A DNA stretch of 64,000 nt from Streptomyces longisporoflavus (GTDB lineage Bacteria; Actinomycetota; Actinomycetes; Streptomycetales; Streptomycetaceae): NCBI RefSeq assembly GCF_014649775.1, contig NZ_BMTR01000011.1:62001-126000 (forward strand), written 5' to 3'. Numbering within the stretch: the first letter of the stretch is position 1; each line of letters starts with the position of its first letter. A program made the translations under genes and the position numbers. Below the pieces are notes generated by a model. The model worked only from the letters and a program-made list of their open reading frames with translations. It was not told the DNA's origin and did not search any database. Positions 24,772 through 33,196 of this stretch are shown here, piece by piece.

Positions 24772-27051
24772 TCAGTCGGTTGCCGATTGTTCCAGGCGTA
24801 CGACGACGGACTTGCTGGCGGGGGTGTTGCTGGTGTCGGCGGTCGCGTCCAGCGGGATCAGGACGTTCGTCTCGGGGTAGTACGCCGCCGCGCAGCCACG
24901 CGCCGTCGGATAGTGCACGATCCGGAAACCGGGCGCGCGCCGCTCGACGCCGTCCTTCCACTCGCTGACCAGGTCGGCGTACGACCCGTCGGCGAGGCTC
25001 AGCTCGCGGGCGTCGTCGGGGTTGACCAGGACGACGCGGCGGCCGTTCTTGATGCCCCTGTAGCGGTCGTCGAGGCCGTAGATCGTGGTGTTGTACTGGT
25101 CGTGCGAGCGCAGCGTCTGGAGCAGGAGACGGCCCTTCGGCAGGGCGGGGAACTCGACCGGCGCCGCGGTGAAGTTCGCCTTGCCGGTGGCCGTGGGGAA
25201 GCGGCGCTCGTCGCGCGGGGCGTGCGGCAGGGCGAAGCCCGCGGGGTCCGCCACGCGCGCGTTGAAGTCCTCGAAGCCGGGGATCACGCGCGCGATGCGG
25301 TCGCGCACCGTGGCGTAGTCCTTCTCGAACTCCTCCCAGGGCGTGGCCGATCCGGGGCCGAGGACGCGGCGGGCGAGGCGGCACACGATGGCCGGCTCGG
25401 AGAGCAGATGCGGGCTCGCGGGCTCCAGGCGGCCGCGCGAGGCGTGCACCATGCCCATGGAGTCCTCGACGGTCACGAACTGCTCGCCGCTCTTCTGGAG
25501 GTCCCGCTCGGTGCGCCCGAGCGTCGGCAGGATCAGCGCACGCGCGCCCGTGACGGCGTGCGAGCGGTTGAGCTTCGTCGACACGTGGACGGTCAGGCGG
25601 GCCTTGCGCATGGCCGCCTCCGTCACGTCGGTGTCGGGCGAGGCCGCCACGAAATTGCCGCCCATCGCGAAGAACACCTTCGCCTTGCCGTCCCGCAGTG
25701 CCTCGATCGCGCGGACGACGTCCAGGCCGTGCTCGCGGGGCGGCGCGAAGCCGAACTCCTTCTCCAGGGCGTCGAGGAAGGCGGGCGCGGGCCGCTCGAA
25801 GATGCCCATCGTGCGGTCGCCCTGCACGTTCGAGTGGCCGCGCACGGGGCACACGCCCGCGCCAGGACGGCCGATGTTGCCGCGCAGCAGAAGGAAGTTG
25901 ACGACCTCGCGGATGGTCGGCACGGCGTGCTTGTGCTGGGTGAGGCCCATCGCCCAGCACACGACGGTGCGCTTCGAGGCGAGGACCATGGCGAGGGCTT
26001 CCTCGATACGCTCGCGCTCAAGGCCCGTGGCCGCGAGGGTCTCGTCCCAGTCGGCGGTGCGGGCGGCCTCGGTGAACGCCTCGTACCCGTGCGTGTGCTC
26101 GCGGACGAACTCCTCGTCGACCGCCCCGTCGGTCTCCAGGATGAGCTTGTTGAGGAGACGGAAGAGGGCCTGGTCGCCGCCGAGGCGGATCTGCAGGAAA
26201 AGGTCGGTGAGGGCGGTGCCCTTGATCATGCCCTGCGGAGTCTGCGGATTCTTGAAGCGCTCCAGGCCCGCCTCGGGCAGCGGATTGACCGTGATGATCT
26301 TCGCGCCGTTGTTCTTCGCCTTCTCCAGGGCGGAGAGCATGCGCGGATGGTTCGTGCCCGGATTCTGCCCGGCGACGATGATCAGGTCCGATTGGTAGAG
26401 GTCCTCCAGGAGGACGCTGCCCTTGCCGATCCCGATGGTCTCGGTGAGGGCGGAGCCGGACGACTCGTGGCACATGTTCGAGCAGTCGGGCAGGTTGTTC
26501 GTGCCCAGTTCGCGGGCGAACAGCTGATAGAGGAACGCCGCTTCGTTGCTGGTGCGGCCCGAGGTGTAGTAGACGGACTCGTCCGGGCTGTCCAGCGCGG
26601 CCAGCTCCTCGCCGATGATGTCGAAGGCCCGCTCCCAGGAGACGGGTTCATAGCGCTCGGCGCCCTCCGCCAGATACATCGGGTGGGTGAGGCGGCCCTG
26701 CTGACCCAGCCAGTACCCACTGCGGGTCGCCAGGTCGGCCACCGGGTGCGCGGCGAAGAAATCGGGGGTGACGCGGCGCAGCGTGGCCTCCTCGGCGACC
26801 GCCTTCGCGCCGTTCTCGCAGAACTCCGCCTTGTGCCGGTGCTCCGGTTCGGGCCAGGCGCAGCCGGGGCAGTCGAAGCCGTCCTTCTGATTGACCCGGA
26901 GCAGGGTCAGCGCCGTGCGCCGCACGCCCATCTGCTGCTGGGCGACGCGCAGCGTGTGCCCGATGGCGGGGAGCCCCGCCGCGGCATGCTGCACCTCGGC
27001 GACCTGCGGCGCGTCCTGGACCGGATCACCCTTGGGCGACTTCCTTGCCAT
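24772..27051 (-). CDS. FdhF/YdeP family molybdopterin oxidoreductase
   Basis: From the ATG at 27051 (RBS GGGGAG) the product is 759 aa. The N-terminal FDCPGCAWPEP...AEFCENGAKAV is the cysteine-containing lead of YdeP-like enzymes. The molybdopterin domain follows (YYTSGRTSNEAAFLYQLFAR, NMCHESSGSAL with a Cys candidate for Mo ligation, GQNPGTNHPRML and GNIGRPGAGVCPVRGHSNVQG). The C-terminal molydopterin dinucleotide-binding domain starts near LRSHDQYNTTIYG. It is related to formate dehydrogenase alpha subunits, but no electron-transfer partner subunits are encoded nearby and the physiological substrate is unknown. An upstream ATG in frame (27102) lacks a ribosome-binding site. Confidence 0.88.
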   Translation of the reverse strand: MARKSPKGDPVQDAPQVAEVQHAAAGLPAIGHTLRVAQQQMGVRRTALTLLRVNQKDGFDCPGCAWPEPEHRHKAEFCENGAKAVAEEATLRRVTPDFFAAHPVADLATRSGYWLGQQGRLTHPMYLAEGAERYEPVSWERAFDIIGEELAALDSPDESVYYTSGRTSNEAAFLYQLFARELGTNNLPDCSNMCHESSGSALTETIGIGKGSVLLEDLYQSDLIIVAGQNPGTNHPRMLSALEKAKNNGAKIITVNPLPEAGLERFKNPQTPQGMIKGTALTDLFLQIRLGGDQALFRLLNKLILETDGAVDEEFVREHTHGYEAFTEAARTADWDETLAATGLERERIEEALAMVLASKRTVVCWAMGLTQHKHAVPTIREVVNFLLLRGNIGRPGAGVCPVRGHSNVQGDRTMGIFERPAPAFLDALEKEFGFAPPREHGLDVVRAIEALRDGKAKVFFAMGGNFVAASPDTDVTEAAMRKARLTVHVSTKLNRSHAVTGARALILPTLGRTERDLQKSGEQFVTVEDSMGMVHASRGRLEPASPHLLSEPAIVCRLARRVLGPGSATPWEEFEKDYATVRDRIARVIPGFEDFNARVADPAGFALPHAPRDERRFPTATGKANFTAAPVEFPALPKGRLLLQTLRSHDQYNTTIYGLDDRYRGIKNGRRVVLVNPDDARELSLADGSYADLVSEWKDGVERRAPGFRIVHYPTARGCAAAYYPETNVLIPLDATADTSNTPASKSVVVRLEQSATD

Positions 27052-27173
27052 GATCGGCTCCCCTTCGAGCACGTGCGTGAGGTACGTCTTCGATCCTCCC
27101 ACGCGGCGGTGACAGCGCGGTCGCGGGCAAGGGTTGGGTCTGAGTGTCAGTGGGGCGTGGCAGGATCGGGGAC

Positions 27174-29915
27174 GTGGCAGAAAAAGCAGCGAAGAAGAAG
27201 TCCGAGACCGCGACGAAGCCGAGTGGCGAGCAGCGTCCGCGCCTGCTCCTCATGGACGGGCACTCCCTGGCCTACCGGGCGTTCTTCGCGCTGCCCGCGG
27301 AGAACTTCACGACCGCGACGGGCCAGCCGACGAACGCGATCTACGGCTTCGCGTCGATGCTGGCGAACACCCTGCGCGACGAGGCGCCCACGCACTTCGC
27401 GGTGGCCTTCGACGTCTCGCGCAAGACGTGGCGCTCCACGGAGTTCCCGGAGTACAAGGCGAACCGTTCCAAGACCCCGGACGAGTTCAAGGGCCAGGTC
27501 GAGCTGATCGGCGAGATGCTCGACGCGATGCACGCGGTGCGGTTCGCGGTGGACGGCTTCGAGGCGGACGACATCATCGCCACGCTCGCCACGCAGGCCG
27601 AGGCTGCCGGCTTCGAAGTCCTGATCGTCACCGGTGACCGCGACTCCTTCCAGCTGATCACCGACCACGTGACGGTGCTGTATCCCACGAAGGGCGTCTC
27701 CGAGCTGACTCGCTTCACCCCGGAGAAGGTCGAGGAGAAGTACGGCCTCACGCCGAGCCAGTATCCGGACTTCGCGGCCCTGCGCGGCGACCCGTCGGAC
27801 AATCTCCCCGGCATCCCCGGCGTCGGCGAGAAGACCGCCGCGAAGTGGATCAATCAGTTCGGTTCCTTCGCGGAGCTCGTCGAGCGCGCCGACGAGGTCA
27901 AGGGCAAGGCCGGGCAGAACTTCCGCGACCATCTGGAAGCGGTGAAGCTGAACCGCGTCCTCACGGAGATGGTCCGCGACGTCGAGCTCCCCAAGACGGT
28001 CGCCGACCTGGAGCGCGCGGCGTACGACCGCACGGCCCTCGCCATGGTCCTCGACACCCTGGAGATCCGTAACCCCTCGCTGCGCGAGCGTCTCCTGGCC
28101 GTCGACCCCGGCGCCGAGGAGGCCGATCAGACCCCGGCCGAGCCCGGCGTGGAGCTGGACGGCTCGGTGCTCGGCGCGGGCGAGGTCGGCCCCTGGCTCG
28201 CCGAGCACGGCAACGCGGTCCTCGGTGTGGCCACGGTCGACACCTGGCAGCTCGGCACGGGCTCGGTCACCGAGGTCGCCCTCGCGGCGGCCGGGGGAGC
28301 GGCGGCCTGGTTCGACCCGTCCCGCCTGGACGAGGCCGACGAGAACGCCTTCGCGGCGTGGATCGCCGACCCGGCCAAGCCCAAGGTCCTGCACAACGCC
28401 AAGGCCACGATGCGCGTCTTCCCGGAGCACGGCTGGAGCGTGGACGGCGTCACCATGGACACCGCCCTCGCCGCCTATCTGGTCAAGCCGGGCCGCCGCT
28501 CCTTCGCCCTGGACGCCCTTTCCCTGGAGTACCTGGGCCGTGAGCTGGCCCCCGCCTCCGCGGCCGAGGGACAGCTCGCCTTCGGTACGGAGGAGGACGA
28601 CCGGGCCGAGGCCGACGCGCTGATGTCGCAGGCCCGCACGATCCTCGACCTGGGCACGGCCTTCGGCGAGAAGCTGCCGGAGGTGGGCGCAGGCAACCTC
28701 CTGACGGACATCGAACTGCCGACGTCCACCCTTCTGGCCCGCCTGGAGCGGCACGGCATCGCGGCGGACCGCGCCCACCTGGAGGCGATGGAGCAGCAGT
28801 TCGCCGGAGCGGTGCAGCAGGCGGTGAAGGAGGCGCACGCGGCGGCCGGGCACGAGTTCAATCTCGGCTCGCCCAAGCAGCTCCAGGAGGTCCTCTTCGG
28901 GGAGCTGAACCTCCCCAAGACGAAGAAGACCAAGACCGGGTACACCACGGACGCGGACGCCCTGGCCTGGCTCGCGGCCCAGACCGAGAACGAACTGCCG
29001 GTCATCATGCTGCGCCACCGCGAGCAGGCGAAGCTGCGGGTCACGGTCGAGGGCCTCATCAAGTCGATCGCCGCGGACGGCCGTATCCACACGACGTTCA
29101 ACCAGACGGTCGCGGCCACGGGCCGCCTCTCCTCCACGGAGCCGAACCTCCAGAACATCCCGGTCCGTACGGACGAGGGTCGTGCGATCCGCCGCGGCTT
29201 CGTGGTCGGCGAGGGCTTCGAATCCCTGATGACCGCGGACTACAGCCAGATCGAACTGCGCGTGATGGCCCACCTCTCCGAGGACGAGGGCCTCCTGGAG
29301 GCGTTCGAGTCGGGCGAGGACCTGCACACGACCGTGGCCTCCCAGGTGTTCGGCGTGGCGGGCTCCGCCGTGGACGCCGAGATGCGCCGCAAGATCAAGG
29401 CCATGTCGTACGGCCTGGCGTACGGCCTGTCCGCGTTCGGTCTCTCCCAGCAGCTGAACATCGAGGCGGGCGAGGCCCGTGCGCTGATGGACACCTACTT
29501 CGAGCGGTTCGGCGGGGTCCGCGACTATCTGCGCCGAGCCGTCGACGAGGCCCGCGCGACGGGGTACACGGAGACGATGCTGGGCCGCCGCCGGTATCTC
29601 CCCGACCTGAACAGCGACAACCGCCAGCGCCGCGAGATGGCCGAGCGGATGGCGCTGAACGCCCCGATCCAGGGCACGGCCGCCGACATCGTCAAGATCG
29701 CCATGCTGAACGTGCACCGTGCGCTGACGGAGGCGAAGCTCGAATCGCGCATGCTGCTCCAGGTCCACGACGAAATCGTCCTGGAGATCGCGTCGGGCGA
29801 GCGCGCCGAGGTGGAGGAGCTCGTCCGCCGCGAGATGGCGGGCGCGGTGTCGCTGCGGGCCCCGCTGGACGTCTCGGTGGGCGTGGGAGCGGACTGGGAG
29901 TCGGCCGCGCACTGA
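27174..29915 (+). CDS. polA: DNA polymerase I
   Basis: Starting at GTG 27174 the protein is 913 aa. The N-terminal 5'-3' exonuclease domain (about residues 22-310) has LLLMDGHSLAYRAFFAL, the acidic cluster DGFEADDIIAT and VTGDRDSFQL, and DFAALRGDPSDNLPGIPGVGEKTA. The middle domain has the 3'-5' exonuclease fold, but its first metal motif reads GVATVDTWQ rather than a D-x-E triad, so proofreading is probably lost. The polymerase domain shows motif A ADYSQIELR, motif B RRKIKAMSYGLAYGLSAFG and motif C LQVHDEIVLE. It fills gaps in Okazaki fragment processing and repair. The start has no clear Shine-Dalgarno; CAGGAT 7 nt upstream could be a leaderless -10. Confidence 0.96.
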   Translation: MAEKAAKKKSETATKPSGEQRPRLLLMDGHSLAYRAFFALPAENFTTATGQPTNAIYGFASMLANTLRDEAPTHFAVAFDVSRKTWRSTEFPEYKANRSKTPDEFKGQVELIGEMLDAMHAVRFAVDGFEADDIIATLATQAEAAGFEVLIVTGDRDSFQLITDHVTVLYPTKGVSELTRFTPEKVEEKYGLTPSQYPDFAALRGDPSDNLPGIPGVGEKTAAKWINQFGSFAELVERADEVKGKAGQNFRDHLEAVKLNRVLTEMVRDVELPKTVADLERAAYDRTALAMVLDTLEIRNPSLRERLLAVDPGAEEADQTPAEPGVELDGSVLGAGEVGPWLAEHGNAVLGVATVDTWQLGTGSVTEVALAAAGGAAAWFDPSRLDEADENAFAAWIADPAKPKVLHNAKATMRVFPEHGWSVDGVTMDTALAAYLVKPGRRSFALDALSLEYLGRELAPASAAEGQLAFGTEEDDRAEADALMSQARTILDLGTAFGEKLPEVGAGNLLTDIELPTSTLLARLERHGIAADRAHLEAMEQQFAGAVQQAVKEAHAAAGHEFNLGSPKQLQEVLFGELNLPKTKKTKTGYTTDADALAWLAAQTENELPVIMLRHREQAKLRVTVEGLIKSIAADGRIHTTFNQTVAATGRLSSTEPNLQNIPVRTDEGRAIRRGFVVGEGFESLMTADYSQIELRVMAHLSEDEGLLEAFESGEDLHTTVASQVFGVAGSAVDAEMRRKIKAMSYGLAYGLSAFGLSQQLNIEAGEARALMDTYFERFGGVRDYLRRAVDEARATGYTETMLGRRRYLPDLNSDNRQRREMAERMALNAPIQGTAADIVKIAMLNVHRALTEAKLESRMLLQVHDEIVLEIASGERAEVEELVRREMAGAVSLRAPLDVSVGVGADWESAAH

Positions 29916-30131
29916 CGGCGTCGGGCTTGAGCGGGGTTTGCCGCCGGACGGGCTGGATACGTTCAGCCTGTCACGGCCAACCGGTAAAAATGGGGCACGA
30001 ACGGGTGTCTGGGCGCCGGAAGTTGTCGTAGTGTCGCCTGAGCCGGTCCGCTGGGGAGTAGTGCTACGGGGAGTAGGACAGAGCGGGCGGCAAAAAAGCA
30101 CACAGGTCGTCCAGGGGAGGGGTCCACGGTC

Positions 30132-31853
30132 ATGGCGGCGGTATTCGGCAGGCGGTTGCGCAGGGGAGCGGTGACCACCGCGGTGGCCGCCGCGGCGGTG
30201 GCGGCGCTCGCGGCGTCCCAGGCGCCGGGCGTGACGGACGTCCCTCGCGACGAGCGGGCGGGAGCCTCCGGCAGCACGCCGTCGGCAGAGGACTCCGCGA
30301 CCGGCAACTCCCCTTACTACACCGACCTGCCGGAACTGAAGAGTCCGGTCCCGCCGACCGGAGCGCCCGGCGGCGGTGACGACGCCGAGTCGGAGATCCC
30401 GGCCACCGTCCTCGACGCGTACAAGAAGGCCGCGGACTCCCTGGGCACCGCCAAGCCGGGCTGCAACCTCCCCTGGGAACTGCTCGCCGCGATAGGCCAG
30501 GTCGAGTCGGGCCAGGCCCGCGGCGGTCGGGTGGACGCGAACGGCACGACGATCGCGGACATCCGCGGCCCGGCCCTCAACGGCAACGGCTTCGCGAAGA
30601 TCACCGACACCGACAACGGCGTGTACGACGGCGACAAGACGCACGACCGCGCGGTCGGCCCCATGCAGTTCATCCCCTCGACGTGGGACACCTGGGCGCA
30701 GGACGGCAACGCGGACGGCAAGAAGGACCCGAACAACGTCTACGACGCCGCGCTCGCCGCCGGGCACTATCTCTGCGCGAACGGCCGCGACCTGTCAGTC
30801 GAGGACGATCTGCACAAGGCGATCCTCAGCTACAACCGCTCCACGGACTATCTGAACCTCGTCCTGACGTGGCTGGACACCTTCCGCAGGGGCGCGCACG
30901 AGATCCCCGACGGCACGGGCGATCTGCCGGGCGACCGCAGCGACGGCAACGGCCCGTCCGTGAGCCCGAGCCCCACGCCGACGGCGCCCGGTTCGCCCTC
31001 GCCGAAGCCCGAGCCCGGCGGCGACAAGCCGTCCGACCCCGGCAACGGCGGCAGCAACGGCAACGGCGGCGGCACCGGTGGCGGCAGCGGCACCCCGACC
31101 ACGCCGCCGCCGAGCGGCGGCAACGGCTCAGAGACCCCCGGCAACCCCACCCCCTCGCCCACCGACCGGGTCAAGAGCATCGAGGACGCCGGCACCGGCA
31201 CGCTCTCCGCGACGGCGGGCGACGCCTTCACCGAGCGTGTCGAGGTGCGCGCGGAGTCCTCCTCGGGCTCGGCCGTGGCCAAGGCCAAGGTGAAGTTCGC
31301 GATCGTCGGCAACACCGACGCGCGCTTCCCGGGCGGCGCCACCAGCGCGACCGTCACCACGAGCGCCGCGGGCAAGGCCACCGCCCCGGTGCTCAAGGCG
31401 GGCGAGAAGACGGGCGAGTTCACCGTCCGCGCCACGGTCGTCGGCCGCTCGCTGCCCGGCCTCGACTACACCGCGACGGTCACCGCGCGCCAGGCCGACG
31501 CGCTCGCCAGGACCAGCGACAAGGCGCTGACCTGCGAGCCGGGCAAGGAGTTCGCCGACCAGGTCGAGGTCAAGGCCACGTACAAGGGCAAGACCGCCGA
31601 CCGCGTCGCGGCCACCGCCACCATGATCAAGTCGGCGGCGGACGCCACGGCCAACGACAAGGGCCCGTACTTCAAGGACGCGGCCGGAAATCCGGTCCGC
31701 AGCCTCAAGGCCCTCAAGACGGACGCCAACGGCCTGCTCAAGCTGCCCAAGATGTACGCCGACGACGCGGCGGGCACGTATTTCCTGCGGATCACCACCG
31801 CGGGCGGCGCGACGCTCACCGTCGAACTGAAGGTCGCGGCCCCCGCGGCCTAG
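30132..31853 (+). CDS. Secreted lytic transglycosylase with Ig-like C-terminal repeats
   Basis: The 573-aa product has a signal-like N-terminus (RRLRRGAVTTAVAAAAVAALAAS), a linker, and a lytic transglycosylase domain (about residues 90-270) with LPWELLAAIGQVESG (catalytic Glu), RAVGPMQFIPSTWDTWAQDGNADGKKDPNNVYDAALAAGHYLC and SYNRSTDYLNLVLTWLD. A Ser/Pro/Gly-rich spacer of about 80 residues leads to two related beta-rich repeats (about 345-455 and 456-573) resembling bacterial Ig-like domains. It would cleave peptidoglycan at the cell surface. The 216-bp upstream region has a possible -10 TAAAAA 17 bp after TTCAGC and a duplicated GGGGAGTAG (30053 and 30068). No c-di-AMP riboswitch was recognisable. 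Confidence 0.88.
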   Translation: MAAVFGRRLRRGAVTTAVAAAAVAALAASQAPGVTDVPRDERAGASGSTPSAEDSATGNSPYYTDLPELKSPVPPTGAPGGGDDAESEIPATVLDAYKKAADSLGTAKPGCNLPWELLAAIGQVESGQARGGRVDANGTTIADIRGPALNGNGFAKITDTDNGVYDGDKTHDRAVGPMQFIPSTWDTWAQDGNADGKKDPNNVYDAALAAGHYLCANGRDLSVEDDLHKAILSYNRSTDYLNLVLTWLDTFRRGAHEIPDGTGDLPGDRSDGNGPSVSPSPTPTAPGSPSPKPEPGGDKPSDPGNGGSNGNGGGTGGGSGTPTTPPPSGGNGSETPGNPTPSPTDRVKSIEDAGTGTLSATAGDAFTERVEVRAESSSGSAVAKAKVKFAIVGNTDARFPGGATSATVTTSAAGKATAPVLKAGEKTGEFTVRATVVGRSLPGLDYTATVTARQADALARTSDKALTCEPGKEFADQVEVKATYKGKTADRVAATATMIKSAADATANDKGPYFKDAAGNPVRSLKALKTDANGLLKLPKMYADDAAGTYFLRITTAGGATLTVELKVAAPAA

Positions 31854-31876
31854 CCGCAAGCAGACCGCTCGTACGC

Positions 31877-31909
31877 AACGCCCCTGCGCCCGCCCGGCGC
31901 AGGGGCGTT
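31877..31909 (+). terminator. Terminator after lytic transglycosylase
   Basis: A 14-bp perfect stem (AACGCCCCTGCGCC and complement) with loop CGCCC, 24 nt after the stop. Confidence 0.85.
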
Positions 31910-31999
31910 CGTCTGTGTGCAACGTGTTCTCATCTGGCCGCCGCGTTGCTACGGTGCCCCAGCCCTGACGCCCTGTCAGTTCATGCCGGGAGGATCCGC

Positions 32000-32134
32000 A
32001 TGCGCGCTCTCATCGCCGCCGCGACCGGTCTTGCCGTCGCTCTAGCCCTGGTCCTGACGATCACGGCGATGGGCGCCCCGTCCGGCGAGACATCGCCCGA
32101 GCCGCTGCTCACCACCGTCCCCGAGCACCCGTGA
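32000..32134 (+). CDS. Small single-helix membrane protein (SPW_0924-like)
   Basis: A 44-codon gene starts at ATG 32000 after a good ribosome-binding site (GGGAGGA). The product is one hydrophobic helix (IAAATGLAVALALVLTIT) followed by a short polar tail ending TTVPEHP. It resembles the short SPW_0924 family annotated in Streptomyces, from memory; no function is known. It has its own upstream spacer after a terminator and precedes the DUF3068 gene by 69 bp, so the two may share a transcript. Confidence 0.75.
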   Translation: MRALIAAATGLAVALALVLTITAMGAPSGETSPEPLLTTVPEHP

Positions 32135-32203
32135 CCGCCGGCAAGCACACAGCCACGTACCCCTGACCGCCAACCGCCCGTCTCCGTAGGGAGGGCCGCC
32201 GCG

Positions 32204-33196
32204 ATGCGCCGTAAGGCCAGCCTGATCCTGCTCGCCTTCGCCGTGTTCTTCACGGCGATGTCCCCGCTCATGCGCTGGTACGCCTTCCCGCGCCTCGCCA
32301 AGATCCCGCCGAGCCAGTACCAGGAGGCGGTCCTCGAGGCGAAGAACCCGACTCTCCTCGACTACGGCACCATGCGGGCCAAGAAGATCGACAAGGTCAC
32401 CATCGTGCAGACGCTCAAGGGCAACGTGGAGGCCTCGGAGAGGATCGAGAAGAGCGCGGACCGCGACGTCGTCGTCTGGGACGCCCTCTCCTACATCCAG
32501 GACGGCGACGGAAAGATGGTCTCCAAGGTCCCCGAGCGCTACATCTTCGACGCCCACAGCCAGGAACCGGTGCACGCGACCGGCGAGATGGTCGACGGGG
32601 ACCCGGTCAAGCGCGAGGGCATCGAGTTCAAGTGGCCCTTCCTGACCGAGAAGCGCGATTACGAGTACTTCGACGCCCAGGCCCGCATCACCAGGCCCAT
32701 CCACTACAAGGGCACGCAGACGTTCCGCGGCGTGGAGGTCTACTACTTCGAGCAGACCATCCCCTGGACCAAGGTGCCCTTCCCCAAGACCATGCCGGTC
32801 AAGGGCATCACTCCGGAGTCCCTCGCCGAGTCCGGCACCACGCGCTGGTACACCACCGTCCGCAAGTTCTGGGTAGACCCCACCACCGGGGCGCCCGTCT
32901 ACGGCGAGGAGATCCAGAAGAACGAACTGCGCGGCGGCACGCTCCTGGGCGACCGCGACAAGGTCACGGTCTTCGCGGGGCACGTGAAGATGCGCGAGGA
33001 CTACATCAAGGACACGGTCGACCTGGTGAAGTCCCAGCGCGTCCTGGTCCTCCTCATGACGTCGTATCTCCCCTGGGGCTTCCTCGGCCTCGGGCTTTTC
33101 CTGCTCGCCCTCTCCCTCTGGCTGGAGGCCCGCAGCCGCAGGCCGGGAGATCCGCGGGCGACGGCGGCGCCCGAGCCGGAACCGGTCAACGCCTGA
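32204..33196 (+). CDS. DUF3068 (PorA-family) membrane protein
   Basis: The 330-aa protein has an N-terminal membrane helix (ASLILLAFAVFFTAMSPLM), a large extracellular beta-rich domain of about 260 residues (with DVVVWDALSYIQDGDGKMV, EGIEFKWPFLTEKRDYEYFD and TTRWYTTVRKFWVDPTTGAPVYGEEIQ), and a C-terminal helix (VLLMTSYLPWGFLGLGLFLLALSLWL) with a charged tail. This layout is that of DUF3068/PorA-family proteins of actinobacteria, whose role is unclear. The ATG follows AGGGAGGG. Its last 11 bp overlap the convergent hrpB gene. Confidence 0.85.
   Translation: MRRKASLILLAFAVFFTAMSPLMRWYAFPRLAKIPPSQYQEAVLEAKNPTLLDYGTMRAKKIDKVTIVQTLKGNVEASERIEKSADRDVVVWDALSYIQDGDGKMVSKVPERYIFDAHSQEPVHATGEMVDGDPVKREGIEFKWPFLTEKRDYEYFDAQARITRPIHYKGTQTFRGVEVYYFEQTIPWTKVPFPKTMPVKGITPESLAESGTTRWYTTVRKFWVDPTTGAPVYGEEIQKNELRGGTLLGDRDKVTVFAGHVKMREDYIKDTVDLVKSQRVLVLLMTSYLPWGFLGLGLFLLALSLWLEARSRRPGDPRATAAPEPEPVNA

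Noticed and set aside
29916..30131. c-di-AMP (ydaO-type) riboswitch ahead of the lytic transglycosylase
   Set aside because: The conserved core elements of that riboswitch were not recognisable; only weak promoter-like elements and a duplicated GGGGAGTAG are present.
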